From: Bradyrhizobium sp.
GTDB lineage: Bacteria; Pseudomonadota; Alphaproteobacteria; Rhizobiales; Xanthobacteraceae
Assembly: GCF_030646015.1 (NCBI RefSeq)
Contig: NZ_JAUSLT010000085.1
Span: 1 to 41,136 of the forward strand
Length of the DNA stretch: 41,136 nucleotides
Reading direction: 5' to 3'
Part shown: positions 16,259 through 26,214 of the stretch, piece by piece
Layout: the number at the start of each line of letters is the position of its first letter
How positions within the stretch are numbered: position 1 is the first letter of the stretch
The notes under the pieces: model-generated
The model's database searches: none
What the model was told of the DNA's origin: nothing
Seen by the model: the letters and a program-made list of their open reading frames with translations, nothing else
Position numbers and translations under genes: made by a program

Positions 16259-16605
16259 CTGCCGTAGTCGGTGTCATGCAACTGCATCTCGATCTTGGCG
16301 CCGGCGGCCCTGGCTTTGGCGTGCAGCGCGTCCGGATCGGTGACGGCGACATAAAGCGAATCGGTGCGGCGGCCGCCGATATCGCCGACCAGCCGGCCAT
16401 ATTCGTCGTCGCGGCATTGGCCCAGCATCAGCAGCGAGGAGCCGTAGGCGAGCTCGGCATGCTGTACCACGCCGTCGTCGCTGCGATAGACGACGTATTC
16501 GGTGAAGCCGATGATGTCCTTCAACCAGCGCATCATCGCTTCGGCATCCCTGCAGCGCAGCGTGGGATAGAGGCGTGGCGCTTCGATGGTGCTTTTGTCG
16601 GTCAC
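16168..16605 (-). CDS. VOC-superfamily (glyoxalase/bleomycin-resistance-like) protein
   Basis: This 145-residue protein has the paired beta-alpha-beta-beta-beta modules of the vicinal-oxygen-chelate fold. The first module covers LYPTLRCRDAEAMMRWLKDI and GFTEYVVYRSDDG. The second covers DSLYVAVTDPDALHAKARAAG and ends with the family motif DFACRDPEGNLWSFGTYWP. It is closest in pattern to the PhnB/glyoxalase-like subgroup, whose substrates are mostly unknown. The fold was read from the spacing of motifs; metal ligands are probably His and Glu residues in both modules. Its last 30 codons are duplicated at 13460-13550. Before the insertion it would have lain convergent with grpE. An AraC-family gene lies 71 bases upstream on the same strand. 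Confidence 0.85.
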   Translation of the reverse strand: MTDKSTIEAPRLYPTLRCRDAEAMMRWLKDIIGFTEYVVYRSDDGVVQHAELAYGSSLLMLGQCRDDEYGRLVGDIGGRRTDSLYVAVTDPDALHAKARAAGAKIEMQLHDTDYGSRDFACRDPEGNLWSFGTYWPKVTEKPLPG

Positions 16606-16676
16606 GGAAAGCTCCTGCTCGGTTTGCTGTCGACGTGATGATGCGCCAAGCCGGGCGGTGTCGGCTTGAAGATTTG

Positions 16677-17531
16677 TTACCCCTCGGAAACTGCGGCTTG
16701 CGGGCGTGTCAGCCGGCTGTCGGTCAGCGCCAGCCGTCGCGCCCAGGTCGTCGGCGGCTCGCCGGCCAGCGAAACGAATTCGCGGACCAGATGGGCCTGA
16801 TCGGAAAAGCCGCTATCCGCCGCGATCCCGGCCCAGCCGGTGGATGTTCCGGTCCGTGCCAGGCCGCAGGCGCGATGGAAGCGCATCATGCGCGCCAGCG
16901 GTTTTGGGGCGAGACCTAATTCGGACCTGAAGCGATCGACCAGATGCTTGCGGCTCCAGCCGATCTCCTCGGCGAGCGCAGCGATCCGGATGCGGCCGCC
17001 GCTGCGGGACAGTTGGTGGTAGGCGAATTCCAGTTCCGGCGACGGCAGGTGGTTGGCGCGATTCGTGACAAAATCCTCGACGATATCGAAACGGCGCTGC
17101 CAGCCAGAGGTAGCGCCTAGCCGCTCGCGCAGTTGCGCGCCGTCGCTGCCGAGCACGTCATCGATGCCGATCATGCGCGCGGCGAGGTCGACGATTGCGC
17201 CGCCGAAAAAGCGGTAGGCGCCGAGCGGCGTGAAATCCACCTGCACGCATTCGGCGCCGCCGTCGGACTCGATGTACACCGCGCCGGCATACAGTCCCGC
17301 GGCGAAGCTGGCATAGCGGTCGGCCGCATCGGGTTCGCGGCCGAGCGCGATTCCGAATGGCGTACCGAAACTGATGATCAGCGGTATGGCCAGCGGTGCG
17401 GCCTCGCGCTGGGAAAACCGGCCACGCGCCGTCTCGCGATAACCGGTCATGCCCGAGATCAGGCCGGCGGTCCGTTGCGACGGCGGCCGGCGGACCATCT
17501 CGAACGCCACTGGGGCGGCGGGATCCGACAT
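16677..17531 (-). CDS. AraC-family transcriptional regulator
   Basis: This 284-residue regulator has an N-terminal ligand or dimer domain. The C-terminal double helix-turn-helix starts near residue 180: RIRIAALAEEIGWSRKHLVD, RFRSELGLAPKPLARMMRFH, then WAGIAADSGFSDQAHLVREF. The GFSDQAHLVREF segment is the classic second HTH signature. The ATG at 17531 follows AGAAGG and lies 8 bases after the nicotinamidase stop, so the two are probably one operon. The longer frame that runs back through the nicotinamidase gene is an out-of-frame shadow. It may control the operon or the neighbouring VOC gene; no operator could be identified. Confidence 0.9.
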   Translation of the reverse strand: MSDPAAPVAFEMVRRPPSQRTAGLISGMTGYRETARGRFSQREAAPLAIPLIISFGTPFGIALGREPDAADRYASFAAGLYAGAVYIESDGGAECVQVDFTPLGAYRFFGGAIVDLAARMIGIDDVLGSDGAQLRERLGATSGWQRRFDIVEDFVTNRANHLPSPELEFAYHQLSRSGGRIRIAALAEEIGWSRKHLVDRFRSELGLAPKPLARMMRFHRACGLARTGTSTGWAGIAADSGFSDQAHLVREFVSLAGEPPTTWARRLALTDSRLTRPQAAVSEG

Positions 17532-17539
17532 GCTGCCTT

Positions 17540-18268
17540 CTAGGCGACGATATCGCCTGACTGGATGCGCTTGACCCCGGCCTTGGTCATGTCCGCCCAG
17601 GCTTTTGCGAGCGAGCCCTGGGTGTCGATGCCGCGGCAGGCGTCTTCGATCACGTAGGTTTCGAATCCGGCCTTGCGCGCGTCCAGCGCGCTCCAGGCGA
17701 CGCAGAAATCGGTTGCCAATCCGGCCATGAACAGGCGCTTCACCTTGCGCGCCTTTAGGTAAGCGGCGAGCCCGGTCGTGGTCTTGCCATCGGCCTCGGT
17801 GAAGGCGGAGTAGCTGTCGACTTCCTTGTGGAATCCCTTGCGGACGATCAGCGCGGCCTGCGGAATCGCCAGCTCCTTCGACAACGCCGCACCTTCGGTG
17901 CCCTGCACGCAGTGATCGGGCCACAGCACCTGCTTGCCGTATTTGAGGTCGACGGTCTCGAACGGCTTCTTGCCGCCGTGGCTGGTTGCGAACGAGACAT
18001 GGCCGGACGTGTGCCAGTCCTGCGTCAGCACCACATTGGCGAACCCCTTGGCGATGCGATTGATCACGGGAACGACCTGATCGCCGTCTTTGACGGCAAG
18101 GCTGCCGCCGGGCAGGAAGCAGTTCTGCACATCGATCACCAGCAGCGCCGAGGCCTCATCGGGCTTGATCGAGGCCGCTGCCCAAAGCCGGTTTGCAGGG
18201 ATGGTGGCGATCGCCGCCGTGCCCAGACCTGTACCTAAGCCTGCGAGAACTTGCCTTCGGTCCAACAT
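17540..18268 (-). CDS. pncA: Exported nicotinamidase/isochorismatase-family hydrolase
   Basis: PncA-type enzymes hydrolyse nicotinamide to nicotinate for NAD salvage. This 242-residue protein has the catalytic triad D46 (LLVIDVQNCF), K144 (IVRKGFH) and C189 (GLATDFCV). It also has the metal ligands D84, H86 and H90 in TQDWHTSGHVSF, which separate nicotinamidases from plain isochorismatases. Unlike the usual cytoplasmic enzyme, it starts with a twin-arginine-like leader (DRRQVLAGLGTGLGTAAIAT). The ATG at 18268 follows GGAGG, so this leader is genuine. It heads a probable operon with the AraC regulator. A pyrazinamide-type or other amide substrate is possible. Confidence 0.85.
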   Translation of the reverse strand: MLDRRQVLAGLGTGLGTAAIATIPANRLWAAASIKPDEASALLVIDVQNCFLPGGSLAVKDGDQVVPVINRIAKGFANVVLTQDWHTSGHVSFATSHGGKKPFETVDLKYGKQVLWPDHCVQGTEGAALSKELAIPQAALIVRKGFHKEVDSYSAFTEADGKTTTGLAAYLKARKVKRLFMAGLATDFCVAWSALDARKAGFETYVIEDACRGIDTQGSLAKAWADMTKAGVKRIQSGDIVA

Positions 18269-18378
18269 GCTGCACCTCCCTGTAAGATACGCTGTCGCCA
18301 GCAAATCACCTCGCTTGGGGAGCGTAAAGCAGGTTTAGGCGCCGGCGGGCGCACGAATCTTCGGCAGATCGCGCGGCT

Positions 18379-19314
18379 TCAGCGCGGCTGGATGCCGTCG
18401 CGCACGGCCCGGAAGCGCGGGAACGCCTTGGCCCATTCCTCGCGCGGCGCGCTGCCGATGATGCGCAGCGAGCTGCCGCCACCGAAGCGCAGCCACTGCA
18501 CCACGGTGACGGGGGTATTGTCCTTGCCGCTCACCGCGTCGATGCGGGTTTCATAGCCCGGCATGCCGTCGATGCGCAGCGGCTCCGACATCGTGATCCG
18601 GGCCTCGCGCACGCCGGGAATGGTGGTTGCGGCCTGCTGGGCAAAACGTCCGCGATCCTCCGGCTGGGTCGGCGTCGCCCCGACAAGGCCGACCACCATG
18701 AAGGGCGCCGCCTCGAAACCCTTGGTCTCGTCGCCGTCGGCGATGACGATGGCCCCGCCAACCGCCAGCGTGCGGACATTCTTGAAACCGCTCAATTCGC
18801 CGACCTTGAAGGGCATCTGGGCAAGCTGCTCCTCGACCGGAACTTCCTTGCGGACCGCCGCCGAGGCAAACATCTGCCGGATGGCATCGTCAGTATAGAT
18901 TTTGGAAGCATTTTCCGGGACCTGCACGGCGATATAGCCGGAGAAGGCGCCGCCCGGCAGGATCATCGAATAGCGTCGCACATTGGTCGCGCCATCCTTG
19001 CCGGTTTCGATGGTGTAGTAGGCAAGGCCGGCCGCGGTCTCGATGCTCTCCGGCTTGACGCCGCCGACGCCCGCCGGACTGTTCTTGAAGGCGTTCATGA
19101 CCTCGGTGTAGGCGTCGGCCGGAAGCTCCGCCATCAACACCTTGACGCCCTGATCCTCGGTCTCGAATCCGACGAAGGCTTTGGCGCGGTTGAGCCCGAC
19201 CAGCGGCGTGACGCCGACCCTGACGCCCGGCGGAAAAACCGGGTCTGCGGCAAGCGCGGGGGCTATGGCTGATATCAGCAAGGCAATCGCGAAGATCGGT
19301 CGGATGAGCATCAT
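18379..19314 (-). CDS. Exported hypothetical protein, 311 residues
   Basis: The protein begins with a clear Sec signal peptide (MMLIRPIFAIALLISAIAPA then LAADP, cleavage likely after ALA). The mature part has no recognised domain. It has a repeated beta-rich look, with GVRVGVTPLVGLNRAKAFVG near the start and VVQWLRFGGGSSLRIIGSAP near the end. The latter resembles periplasmic proteins that sense or carry small ligands, but I cannot name a family. No cysteines are visible, so it is not a lipoprotein. It is transcribed away from dnaK, and the 412-base gap to dnaK contains both promoters. The start could be either of two adjacent ATGs. Confidence 0.75.
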   Translation of the reverse strand: MMLIRPIFAIALLISAIAPALAADPVFPPGVRVGVTPLVGLNRAKAFVGFETEDQGVKVLMAELPADAYTEVMNAFKNSPAGVGGVKPESIETAAGLAYYTIETGKDGATNVRRYSMILPGGAFSGYIAVQVPENASKIYTDDAIRQMFASAAVRKEVPVEEQLAQMPFKVGELSGFKNVRTLAVGGAIVIADGDETKGFEAAPFMVVGLVGATPTQPEDRGRFAQQAATTIPGVREARITMSEPLRIDGMPGYETRIDAVSGKDNTPVTVVQWLRFGGGSSLRIIGSAPREEWAKAFPRFRAVRDGIQPR

Positions 19315-19592
19315 GAAAGGTCTACTGGGTTTGCATTGAGGCCGTTCAATGGTCGGCCGGTGCGACCCTTTGCCGGGGCCGCGAATGATCCGCTTTTAGC
19401 GGTTTTGACGGTCCGGCAACAGGGCGGGCCGCGATTCCGTTCCCGGTCAGCGGCCGAAATCGCGCTTTTCCGCCCCGGCCCTCGCGGCCCGGTGGCTGCC
19501 ATGGCCGCACAACCCGGCCCGGTCGGCTTGATACACGGGGAGACACAATCTTCCAAAGGCCAGTCTTTTCAGCCCTCAAGGTTGCGCCCGGT

Positions 19593-19621
19593 CCTTGCAG
19601 GCCCCACCCCCCCTCCTATAT
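19593..19621 (+). promoter_or_regulatory. Heat-shock (RpoH-type) promoter for dnaK
   Basis: CCTTGCAG with CTTG at 19594-19597, a 14-base gap after the 7-base -35, and CCTATAT at 19615-19621 fit the RpoH pattern (CTTGAAA-N11-16-CCCATNT) reasonably well. The leader to the dnaK ATG at 19727 would be about 100 bases. No CIRCE is present. The rest of 19315-19592 is GC-rich and shows no gene; short frames on both strands there have no family resemblance. Confidence 0.5.
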
Positions 19622-19726
19622 GAGGCTCACCGTCGCAATATCGCGAGTAATTGATCGTTTGGGGGTTTGGATTGGTGCGCCGTCAGGGCCCAGCCAACCT
19701 GCCGCAAAAAGAAGGATATGAGGACC

Positions 19727-21628
<1,902 letters not shown>

Positions 21629-21642
21629 ATACGGCTGGTACC

Positions 21643-21705
21643 ATGACCCTCATTCCAAAGAGCACGCGGGTTGCGTCTCCTTAGGATGGGGGTCATTTTT
21701 CTTTA
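21643..21705 (+). terminator. Terminator-like hairpin between dnaK and dnaJ
   Basis: ATGACCCTCATTCC (21643-21656) pairs imperfectly with GGATGGGGGTCAT (21684-21696), followed at once by TTTTTCTTT. The loop is long (about 27 bases). It would end part of the dnaK transcripts and let dnaJ be expressed at a lower level, a common ratio control in dnaKJ operons. Confidence 0.5.
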
Positions 21706-21775
21706 AGCCGGAGGCTGCATTCTCTGAGGAAGCATGCCTGCGGACCAAGAACAGAATTTCGGGCGGATTTGACGG

Positions 21776-22909
21776 ATGTCGACCACCAAGCGCTGCTACT
21801 ACGAAACTCTTGAAGTCGAGCGGAACGCGGACGAGTCCGGGCTCAAGGCGGCCTTCCGCAAGCTGGCGATGAAATGGCATCCGGACAAGAATCCGGGCGA
21901 TGCCTCCAGCGAAATCCGCTTCAAGGAAATCAACGAAGCCTATGAAGTCCTGAAAGACGGCGACAAGCGCGCCGCCTATGACCGGTTCGGCCATGCGGCG
22001 TTCGAGCAGGGCCATGGCGGCGGTGGCCCCGGTTTCGGCGCCGGCTTCGCCTCGTCCTTCTCCGACATTTTCGAAGACCTGTTCGGCATGGCCGGACAGC
22101 GCGGGCGCGGCGGACGCGAGCGCGGCCAGGACCTGCGCTACAACATGGAAATCACGCTGGAGGAGGCCTTCCTCGGCAAGACCGCGCAGATCGAGATCCC
22201 GGTCTCGGTGACCTGCGAAGCCTGTTCGGGCATCGGCGCCAAGGCCGGCACCAAGCCGAAGACCTGCTCGACCTGCGGCGGCGCGGGAAGGGTGCGGCAG
22301 GCGCAGGGCTTCTTCACGCTGGAGCGAACCTGTCCCGGCTGCCAGGGCCGCGGCCAGATGATCGAGGACCCCTGTCCGTCCTGCACCGGTTTGGGCCGGG
22401 TGACGCGCGAGCGCAACCTGTCGGTCAACATTCCCCAAGGCGTCGAAGACGGCACCCGGATCCGGCTGGCCGGCGAGGGCGAGGCCGGCGTCCGCGGCGG
22501 GCCGCCGGGCGACCTCTACATCTTCCTGTCGCTGGCGACCCACGAATTCTTCCAGCGCGATGGCGCCGATTTGCATTGCCGCGTGCCGATCTCGATGGTG
22601 GCGGCGGCGTTGGGCGGCGAATTCGAGGTCCCGACCATCGACAAGGGCAAGACCAAGGTGAAAGTGCCCTCCGGAACCCAGTCCGGCCGGCGCTTTCGCA
22701 TTGCATCAAAAGGCATGCCGGTGCTGCGTTCGCGCCAGACCGGCGACATGTACGTCCAGGTCGTGGTCGAAACGCCCCAGAATCTCACCAAGAAGCAGCA
22801 GGAGCTGCTGGCCGAGTTCGAAAAACTGTCGTCCGGCGCAACCCAGCCGGAAGCGGCGGGTTTCTTCACTAAGGTCAAGGACTTCTTCGGCAATCGCGCC
22901 AGCCCTTAA
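21776..22909 (+). CDS. dnaJ: Co-chaperone DnaJ (Hsp40)
   Basis: DnaJ delivers substrates to DnaK and stimulates its ATPase. The 377-residue protein has the J domain at residues ~6-72 with the H-P-D motif ([12 protein letters not shown]). The Gly/Phe-rich linker follows ([17 protein letters not shown]). The zinc domain has four C-x-x-C-x-G-x-G repeats ([32 protein letters not shown]), then the C-terminal peptide-binding domains. All expected elements are intact and the length is normal. It is the second gene of the dnaKJ locus, and pmtA follows after 96 bases. Confidence 0.98.
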   Translation: MSTTKRCYYETLEVERNADESGLKAAFRKLAMKWHPDKNPGDASSEIRFKEINEAYEVLKDGDKRAAYDRFGHAAFEQGHGGGGPGFGAGFASSFSDIFEDLFGMAGQRGRGGRERGQDLRYNMEITLEEAFLGKTAQIEIPVSVTCEACSGIGAKAGTKPKTCSTCGGAGRVRQAQGFFTLERTCPGCQGRGQMIEDPCPSCTGLGRVTRERNLSVNIPQGVEDGTRIRLAGEGEAGVRGGPPGDLYIFLSLATHEFFQRDGADLHCRVPISMVAAALGGEFEVPTIDKGKTKVKVPSGTQSGRRFRIASKGMPVLRSRQTGDMYVQVVVETPQNLTKKQQELLAEFEKLSSGATQPEAAGFFTKVKDFFGNRASP

Positions 22910-23005
22910 CGACTCTTCGGCTTGACCGTATCGGCCGCTACCTATACGTCTTTGTGACGATATTCTGACACTTCCGCCCAGCGTCGGGTCCCGTCCGGTA
23001 GCGAC

Positions 23006-23608
23006 ATGCCATTGCAATCGTCTGTGCGTGCGTTGAAGAAGCCCCCTCGTCTTGACGATGAGGTCCGCTTCCTTCGTTCATGGATCGAAAAGCCGCTGCG
23101 GATGGGCGCGGTGATGCCTTCGGGCAAGGTTCTCGCCCGCACCATGGCGCAGTATGTCGATGTCAATTCCACAGCGCCGGTGGTCGAATTGGGACCGGGG
23201 ACCGGGGCGATCACCAACGCGCTGATCGAGCATGGCGTCGATCAGAAGCGGCTCGTGCTGGTCGAATATAATCCGGGCTTCTGCGCGCTGCTGCGCGACC
23301 GCTATCCGCAGGCCACGGTCGTGCAGGGCGACGCCTATGCGCTGCGCGAATCGCTCGGCGACGTGCTTGATGTGTCGGCATCCGCGGTGGTGTCCGGCCT
23401 GCCGCTGGTGACACAACCGATGCTGAAGCGCCTGAAGCTGATCCGCGACGCCTTCGCGGCGCTGGCGCCGGGTGCGCCCTTCGTGCAGTTCACCTATTCG
23501 GTGGCGCCGCCGATTCCGAAATCGCTGCCGGGCGTTTCCACCGAAGCCTCCGAGCGCATCTGGATGAATCTTCCGCCAGCCCGCGTCTGGGTGTATCGCA
23601 AGGGCTGA
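23006..23608 (+). CDS. pmtA: Phosphatidylethanolamine N-methyltransferase (Pmt)
   Basis: PmtA uses S-adenosylmethionine to methylate phosphatidylethanolamine stepwise towards phosphatidylcholine at the inner membrane. Phosphatidylcholine matters for rhizobial symbiosis. The 200-residue protein has the class I methyltransferase motif VVELGPGTGAITNALIEHGV with LVLVEYNPGFCALLRDRYPQ after it. It carries the rhizobial-type N-terminus RSWIEKPLRMGAVMPSGKVL and a C-terminal VQFTYSVAPPIPK segment. It lies directly downstream of dnaJ, the arrangement described for Bradyrhizobium pmtA, which supports both the name and the taxonomic guess. The ribosome-binding site is weak. The related KsgA/Erm-type rRNA methylases share the fold but are longer. 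Confidence 0.9.
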   Translation: MPLQSSVRALKKPPRLDDEVRFLRSWIEKPLRMGAVMPSGKVLARTMAQYVDVNSTAPVVELGPGTGAITNALIEHGVDQKRLVLVEYNPGFCALLRDRYPQATVVQGDAYALRESLGDVLDVSASAVVSGLPLVTQPMLKRLKLIRDAFAALAPGAPFVQFTYSVAPPIPKSLPGVSTEASERIWMNLPPARVWVYRKG

Positions 23609-23657
23609 TCCTTTTCCGGCGCTTTCGCGCCGGTTAGCCCTGTCTTGCGATTGGTTC

Positions 23658-24236
23658 ATGGCCGCGCTGAAAATCCTCGTCATCCCCGGCTCGCTGCGGT
23701 CCGGCTCGCACAATGCGAAGCTGGCTTCTGCAGCTGCGCATGAGTTCGCGCTGGCCGGCGCCGAAGTCACCCGCATCTCGCTGGCCGATTTTCCGCTGCC
23801 GATCTATGACGGCGACCTGCAGAACAAATCCGGCGTGCCGAAACATGCTGTGAACCTGAAGCGGATGATGGGCGCGCATCACGGCGTCCTCTTGGTTTCG
23901 CCGGAATACAATGCGTCGGTCTCGCCGCTGCTGAAGAACGCCATCGACTGGGTCAGCCGGGTGCAGGATCCGCACGAGACCCGCGGCCAGGTGTTTCGCG
24001 AGCGGCCCTTCGCGATCGCCGCGGCTTCGGAAAGCCGGCTCGGCGGAACGCGCGGCCTGGCCGCGCTGCGGCTGATCCTGACCGCCTGCCATGCGTCGGT
24101 CGTTCCCAGCCAGCTCGCGCTGTCGTTCGCCAACGAGGCCTATGATGATATGGACAGGCTGAAGCATCCGGCCGATAGCGAGGCGCTGAGCGCGCTGGTG
24201 CGACAGCTGATCGACATTTCCCAGCGCATGATGTGA
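23658..24236 (+). CDS. NAD(P)H-dependent FMN reductase
   Basis: The 192-residue protein is a flavodoxin-fold NADPH-dependent FMN reductase, the group that includes chromate and azo reductases. The FMN-phosphate loop is IPGSLRSGSHNAKLASAAA. The flavin-binding segment VLLVSPEYNASVSPLLKNAI is the family signature (S-P-E-Y-N-x-S). It is soluble, with no signal. The physiological substrate (quinone, chromate, FMN) cannot be told from sequence. It starts 49 bases after pmtA and ends only 6 bases before pyrF, which suggests a shared transcript with pyrF. Confidence 0.88.
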   Translation: MAALKILVIPGSLRSGSHNAKLASAAAHEFALAGAEVTRISLADFPLPIYDGDLQNKSGVPKHAVNLKRMMGAHHGVLLVSPEYNASVSPLLKNAIDWVSRVQDPHETRGQVFRERPFAIAAASESRLGGTRGLAALRLILTACHASVVPSQLALSFANEAYDDMDRLKHPADSEALSALVRQLIDISQRMM

Positions 24237-24242
24237 GGTGAC

Positions 24243-24953
24243 ATGCAACCTTCCAAGATCGCTCCCCGCGACCGCCTGATTGTTGCGCTCGATCTGCCCG
24301 GCGTCCCCGCCGCGGAGGCGATGATTGCCCGGCTCGGCGACAGCGTGACGTTCTACAAGATCGGCTATCAGCTCGCCTATGCGGGGGGACTGCCGCTGGT
24401 CCGCCAGCTCGCGGACCAGGGCAAGAAGGTGTTCATCGATCTCAAGCTGCACGATATCGGCAATACCGTGGCGCGCGGCGTCGAGAGCATCGCCAAGCTG
24501 GGCGCGACGTTCCTGACCGTGCACGCCTATCCGCAGACCATGAAGGCCGCGGTCGAGGCGCGCGCCGGCACTGACCTGAAAATTCTCGCGGTCACCGTGC
24601 TGACCTCCTATGACGACGGCGACCTTCACGCCGCGGGCTTTCGGCTCGGCGTGTCCGATCTGGTCGAGGCCCGCGCCCAGCAGGCCCAGGTGCTCGGCGT
24701 CGATGGCCTGGTCTGTTCGCCGGAGGAAGCCGCGCATCTGCGCAAGGTGGTGGGTCACCAGATGAACCTGGTCACCCCCGGCATCCGGCCCGCGGGTGCG
24801 GCTGTCGGCGACCAGAAGCGCATCATGACGCCGGCGCGCGCCATTGCCGCCGGCGCGGATTATCTGGTGGTCGGACGTCCCGTGATGGAAGCCGCCGACC
24901 CCAGGGAAGCGGCGGAGGCCATCCAGGCCGAGATCAAGCAGGCGCTGGGCTGA
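24243..24953 (+). CDS. pyrF: Orotidine 5'-phosphate decarboxylase
   Basis: PyrF converts OMP to UMP, the last step of de novo pyrimidine synthesis. The 236 residues contain [20 protein letters not shown] and the catalytic D-x-K-x-x-D motif in [17 protein letters not shown]. Next come the [11 protein letters not shown] stretch and the phosphate-binding end [10 protein letters not shown], then [10 protein letters not shown]. This is the bacterial (short) form with normal length. The ATG follows GAGGTGAC and lies 6 bases after the FMN reductase stop. A DUF1330 gene begins 24 bases downstream. Confidence 0.97.
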   Translation: MQPSKIAPRDRLIVALDLPGVPAAEAMIARLGDSVTFYKIGYQLAYAGGLPLVRQLADQGKKVFIDLKLHDIGNTVARGVESIAKLGATFLTVHAYPQTMKAAVEARAGTDLKILAVTVLTSYDDGDLHAAGFRLGVSDLVEARAQQAQVLGVDGLVCSPEEAAHLRKVVGHQMNLVTPGIRPAGAAVGDQKRIMTPARAIAAGADYLVVGRPVMEAADPREAAEAIQAEIKQALG

Positions 24954-24977
24954 ACAACAACAAAAGGGAGAATGCAA

Positions 24978-25280
24978 ATGGCAAAGGGCTACTGGATCGG
25001 TCGCGTCGACGTTCACAGCGACGAAGGCTACAAGGCCTACGCCGCCGCCAACCCGGCCATCTTCAAGAAATTCGGCGGGCGCTATGTCGTGCGCGGCGGC
25101 AAGTTCGAGGGCGTGGAGGGCGCAAGCCGCTCGCGCAACGTCGTGATCGAATTCGCCGATTACGAGACGGCGCTGGCCTGCTACCGCTCGCCGGAATACC
25201 AGGCAAACATCAAGCTGCGGCAGCCGCATTCGATTGCCGAACTGATCGTCATCGAAGGCTATGACGGCCCGCAGCCCTGA
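24978..25280 (+). CDS. DUF1330 domain protein
   Basis: This 100-residue protein has the DUF1330 core, a ferredoxin-like dimeric alpha-beta-barrel fold: GYWIGRVDVHSDEGYKAYAA, FGGRYVVRGGKFEGVEG, then RNVVIEFADYETALACYRSP and EYQ. The function is unknown. The ATG at 24978 was preferred to one two codons earlier because it lies 8 bases after AGGGAG. It lies between pyrF and dapB on the same strand and may be co-transcribed with pyrF. The nearby enzymes are unrelated to any known role of the family. Confidence 0.88.
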   Translation: MAKGYWIGRVDVHSDEGYKAYAAANPAIFKKFGGRYVVRGGKFEGVEGASRSRNVVIEFADYETALACYRSPEYQANIKLRQPHSIAELIVIEGYDGPQP

Positions 25281-25346
25281 TCCATCAGGCCGGATCGGTT
25301 GCCCGGAAAGCCTGCGCCCGCTATAGGGGCGGAGAGAGGTAGCGCC

Positions 25347-26162
25347 ATGGCCGACATGCGTTTGATCGTTGCGGGGGCTGGCGGCCGGATGGGCCGCGCG
25401 CTGACGCGCGTCATCTCGGAAACGCCGGGCGCCGTGCTCACGGGCGCGCTGGAAGCTCCGGGTTCCGCGCTACTGGGCAAGGATGCCGGCGTGCTCGCCG
25501 GCCTGCCCGAAAATGGCGTGAAACTCTCGGGCGATTTGTGGTCGCTGTCGGCCAATGCCGACGGCATCGTCGATTTCACCGTGCCCGCCGCCACCATCGC
25601 CAACGTCGCGATCGCCGCCGAGCGCGGCCTGGTCCACATCATCGGCACCACGGGTCTGTCGTCGTCCGACGACGCCGTGATCAAGAGCGTCACCGGGCGC
25701 GCCATTGTCGTTAAGTCGGGCAATATGAGCCTCGGCGTCAATTTGCTGGCCGCGCTGGTCAAGCGGGTGGCGCAGTCGCTCGACCAGGGTTTCGATATCG
25801 AAATCCTCGAAATGCATCACCGCGCCAAGATCGACGCGCCCTCGGGCACAGCGCTGATGCTCGGCGAGGCCGCCGCCGCCGGCCGCGGCGTCGACCTCGA
25901 CAGCCATTCGGCGCGCGGCCGCGACGGCATCACCGGCGCGCGGCGGCCGGGCGATATCGGATTTGCGTCGCTGCGCGGCGGCACTGTCACCGGCGATCAC
26001 AGCGTGATCTTCGCCGGCGCCATGGAACGCATCACGCTGTCGCATCACGCCGAGGACCGGATGATGTTCGCGCAGGGCGCCATCAAGGCAGCACTTTGGG
26101 CGCGCCAGCAGAAGCCCGGCCTGTATTCGATGGCCGACGTGCTCGGGCTCGGCGATTTCTGA
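25347..26162 (+). CDS. dapB: 4-hydroxy-tetrahydrodipicolinate reductase
   Basis: DapB reduces hydroxy-tetrahydrodipicolinate with NAD(P)H on the way to lysine and diaminopimelate for the cell wall. The 271-residue protein has the nucleotide loop [18 protein letters not shown], the [20 protein letters not shown] segment, and the catalytic motif [20 protein letters not shown]. The paired histidines and the lysine of that motif are intact. The ATG at 25347 follows GGAGAGAGGT; a frame beginning 16 codons earlier has no ribosome-binding site. It is convergent with gpmI, with a strong two-way terminator between them. Confidence 0.97.
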   Translation: MADMRLIVAGAGGRMGRALTRVISETPGAVLTGALEAPGSALLGKDAGVLAGLPENGVKLSGDLWSLSANADGIVDFTVPAATIANVAIAAERGLVHIIGTTGLSSSDDAVIKSVTGRAIVVKSGNMSLGVNLLAALVKRVAQSLDQGFDIEILEMHHRAKIDAPSGTALMLGEAAAAGRGVDLDSHSARGRDGITGARRPGDIGFASLRGGTVTGDHSVIFAGAMERITLSHHAEDRMMFAQGAIKAALWARQQKPGLYSMADVLGLGDF

Positions 26163-26167
26163 TGCTC

Positions 26168-26207
26168 TTCTCCCCTCCCCACCGCTTCGCGGGAGGAGGG
26201 GAGAAGA
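26168..26207. terminator. Two-way terminator between dapB and gpmI
   Basis: CTTCTCCCCTCC pairs with GGAGGGGAGAAG around CCACCGCTTCGCGGGA. The hairpin lies in the 52 bases between two convergent stops. The inner ~32 bases recur perfectly in inverted orientation at 30257-30288. Confidence 0.7.
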
Positions 26208-26214
26208 AAGCGAA

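Noticed and set aside
19315..19592. Short frames on both strands upstream of dnaK
   Set aside because: GC-rich, no ribosome-binding sites and no similarity to known families; treated as regulatory intergenic DNA.
23634..25229. 531-codon open frame on the minus strand opposite the FMN reductase, pyrF and DUF1330 genes
   Set aside because: Histidine/arginine-rich shadow of three well-recognised plus-strand genes; no family resemblance.
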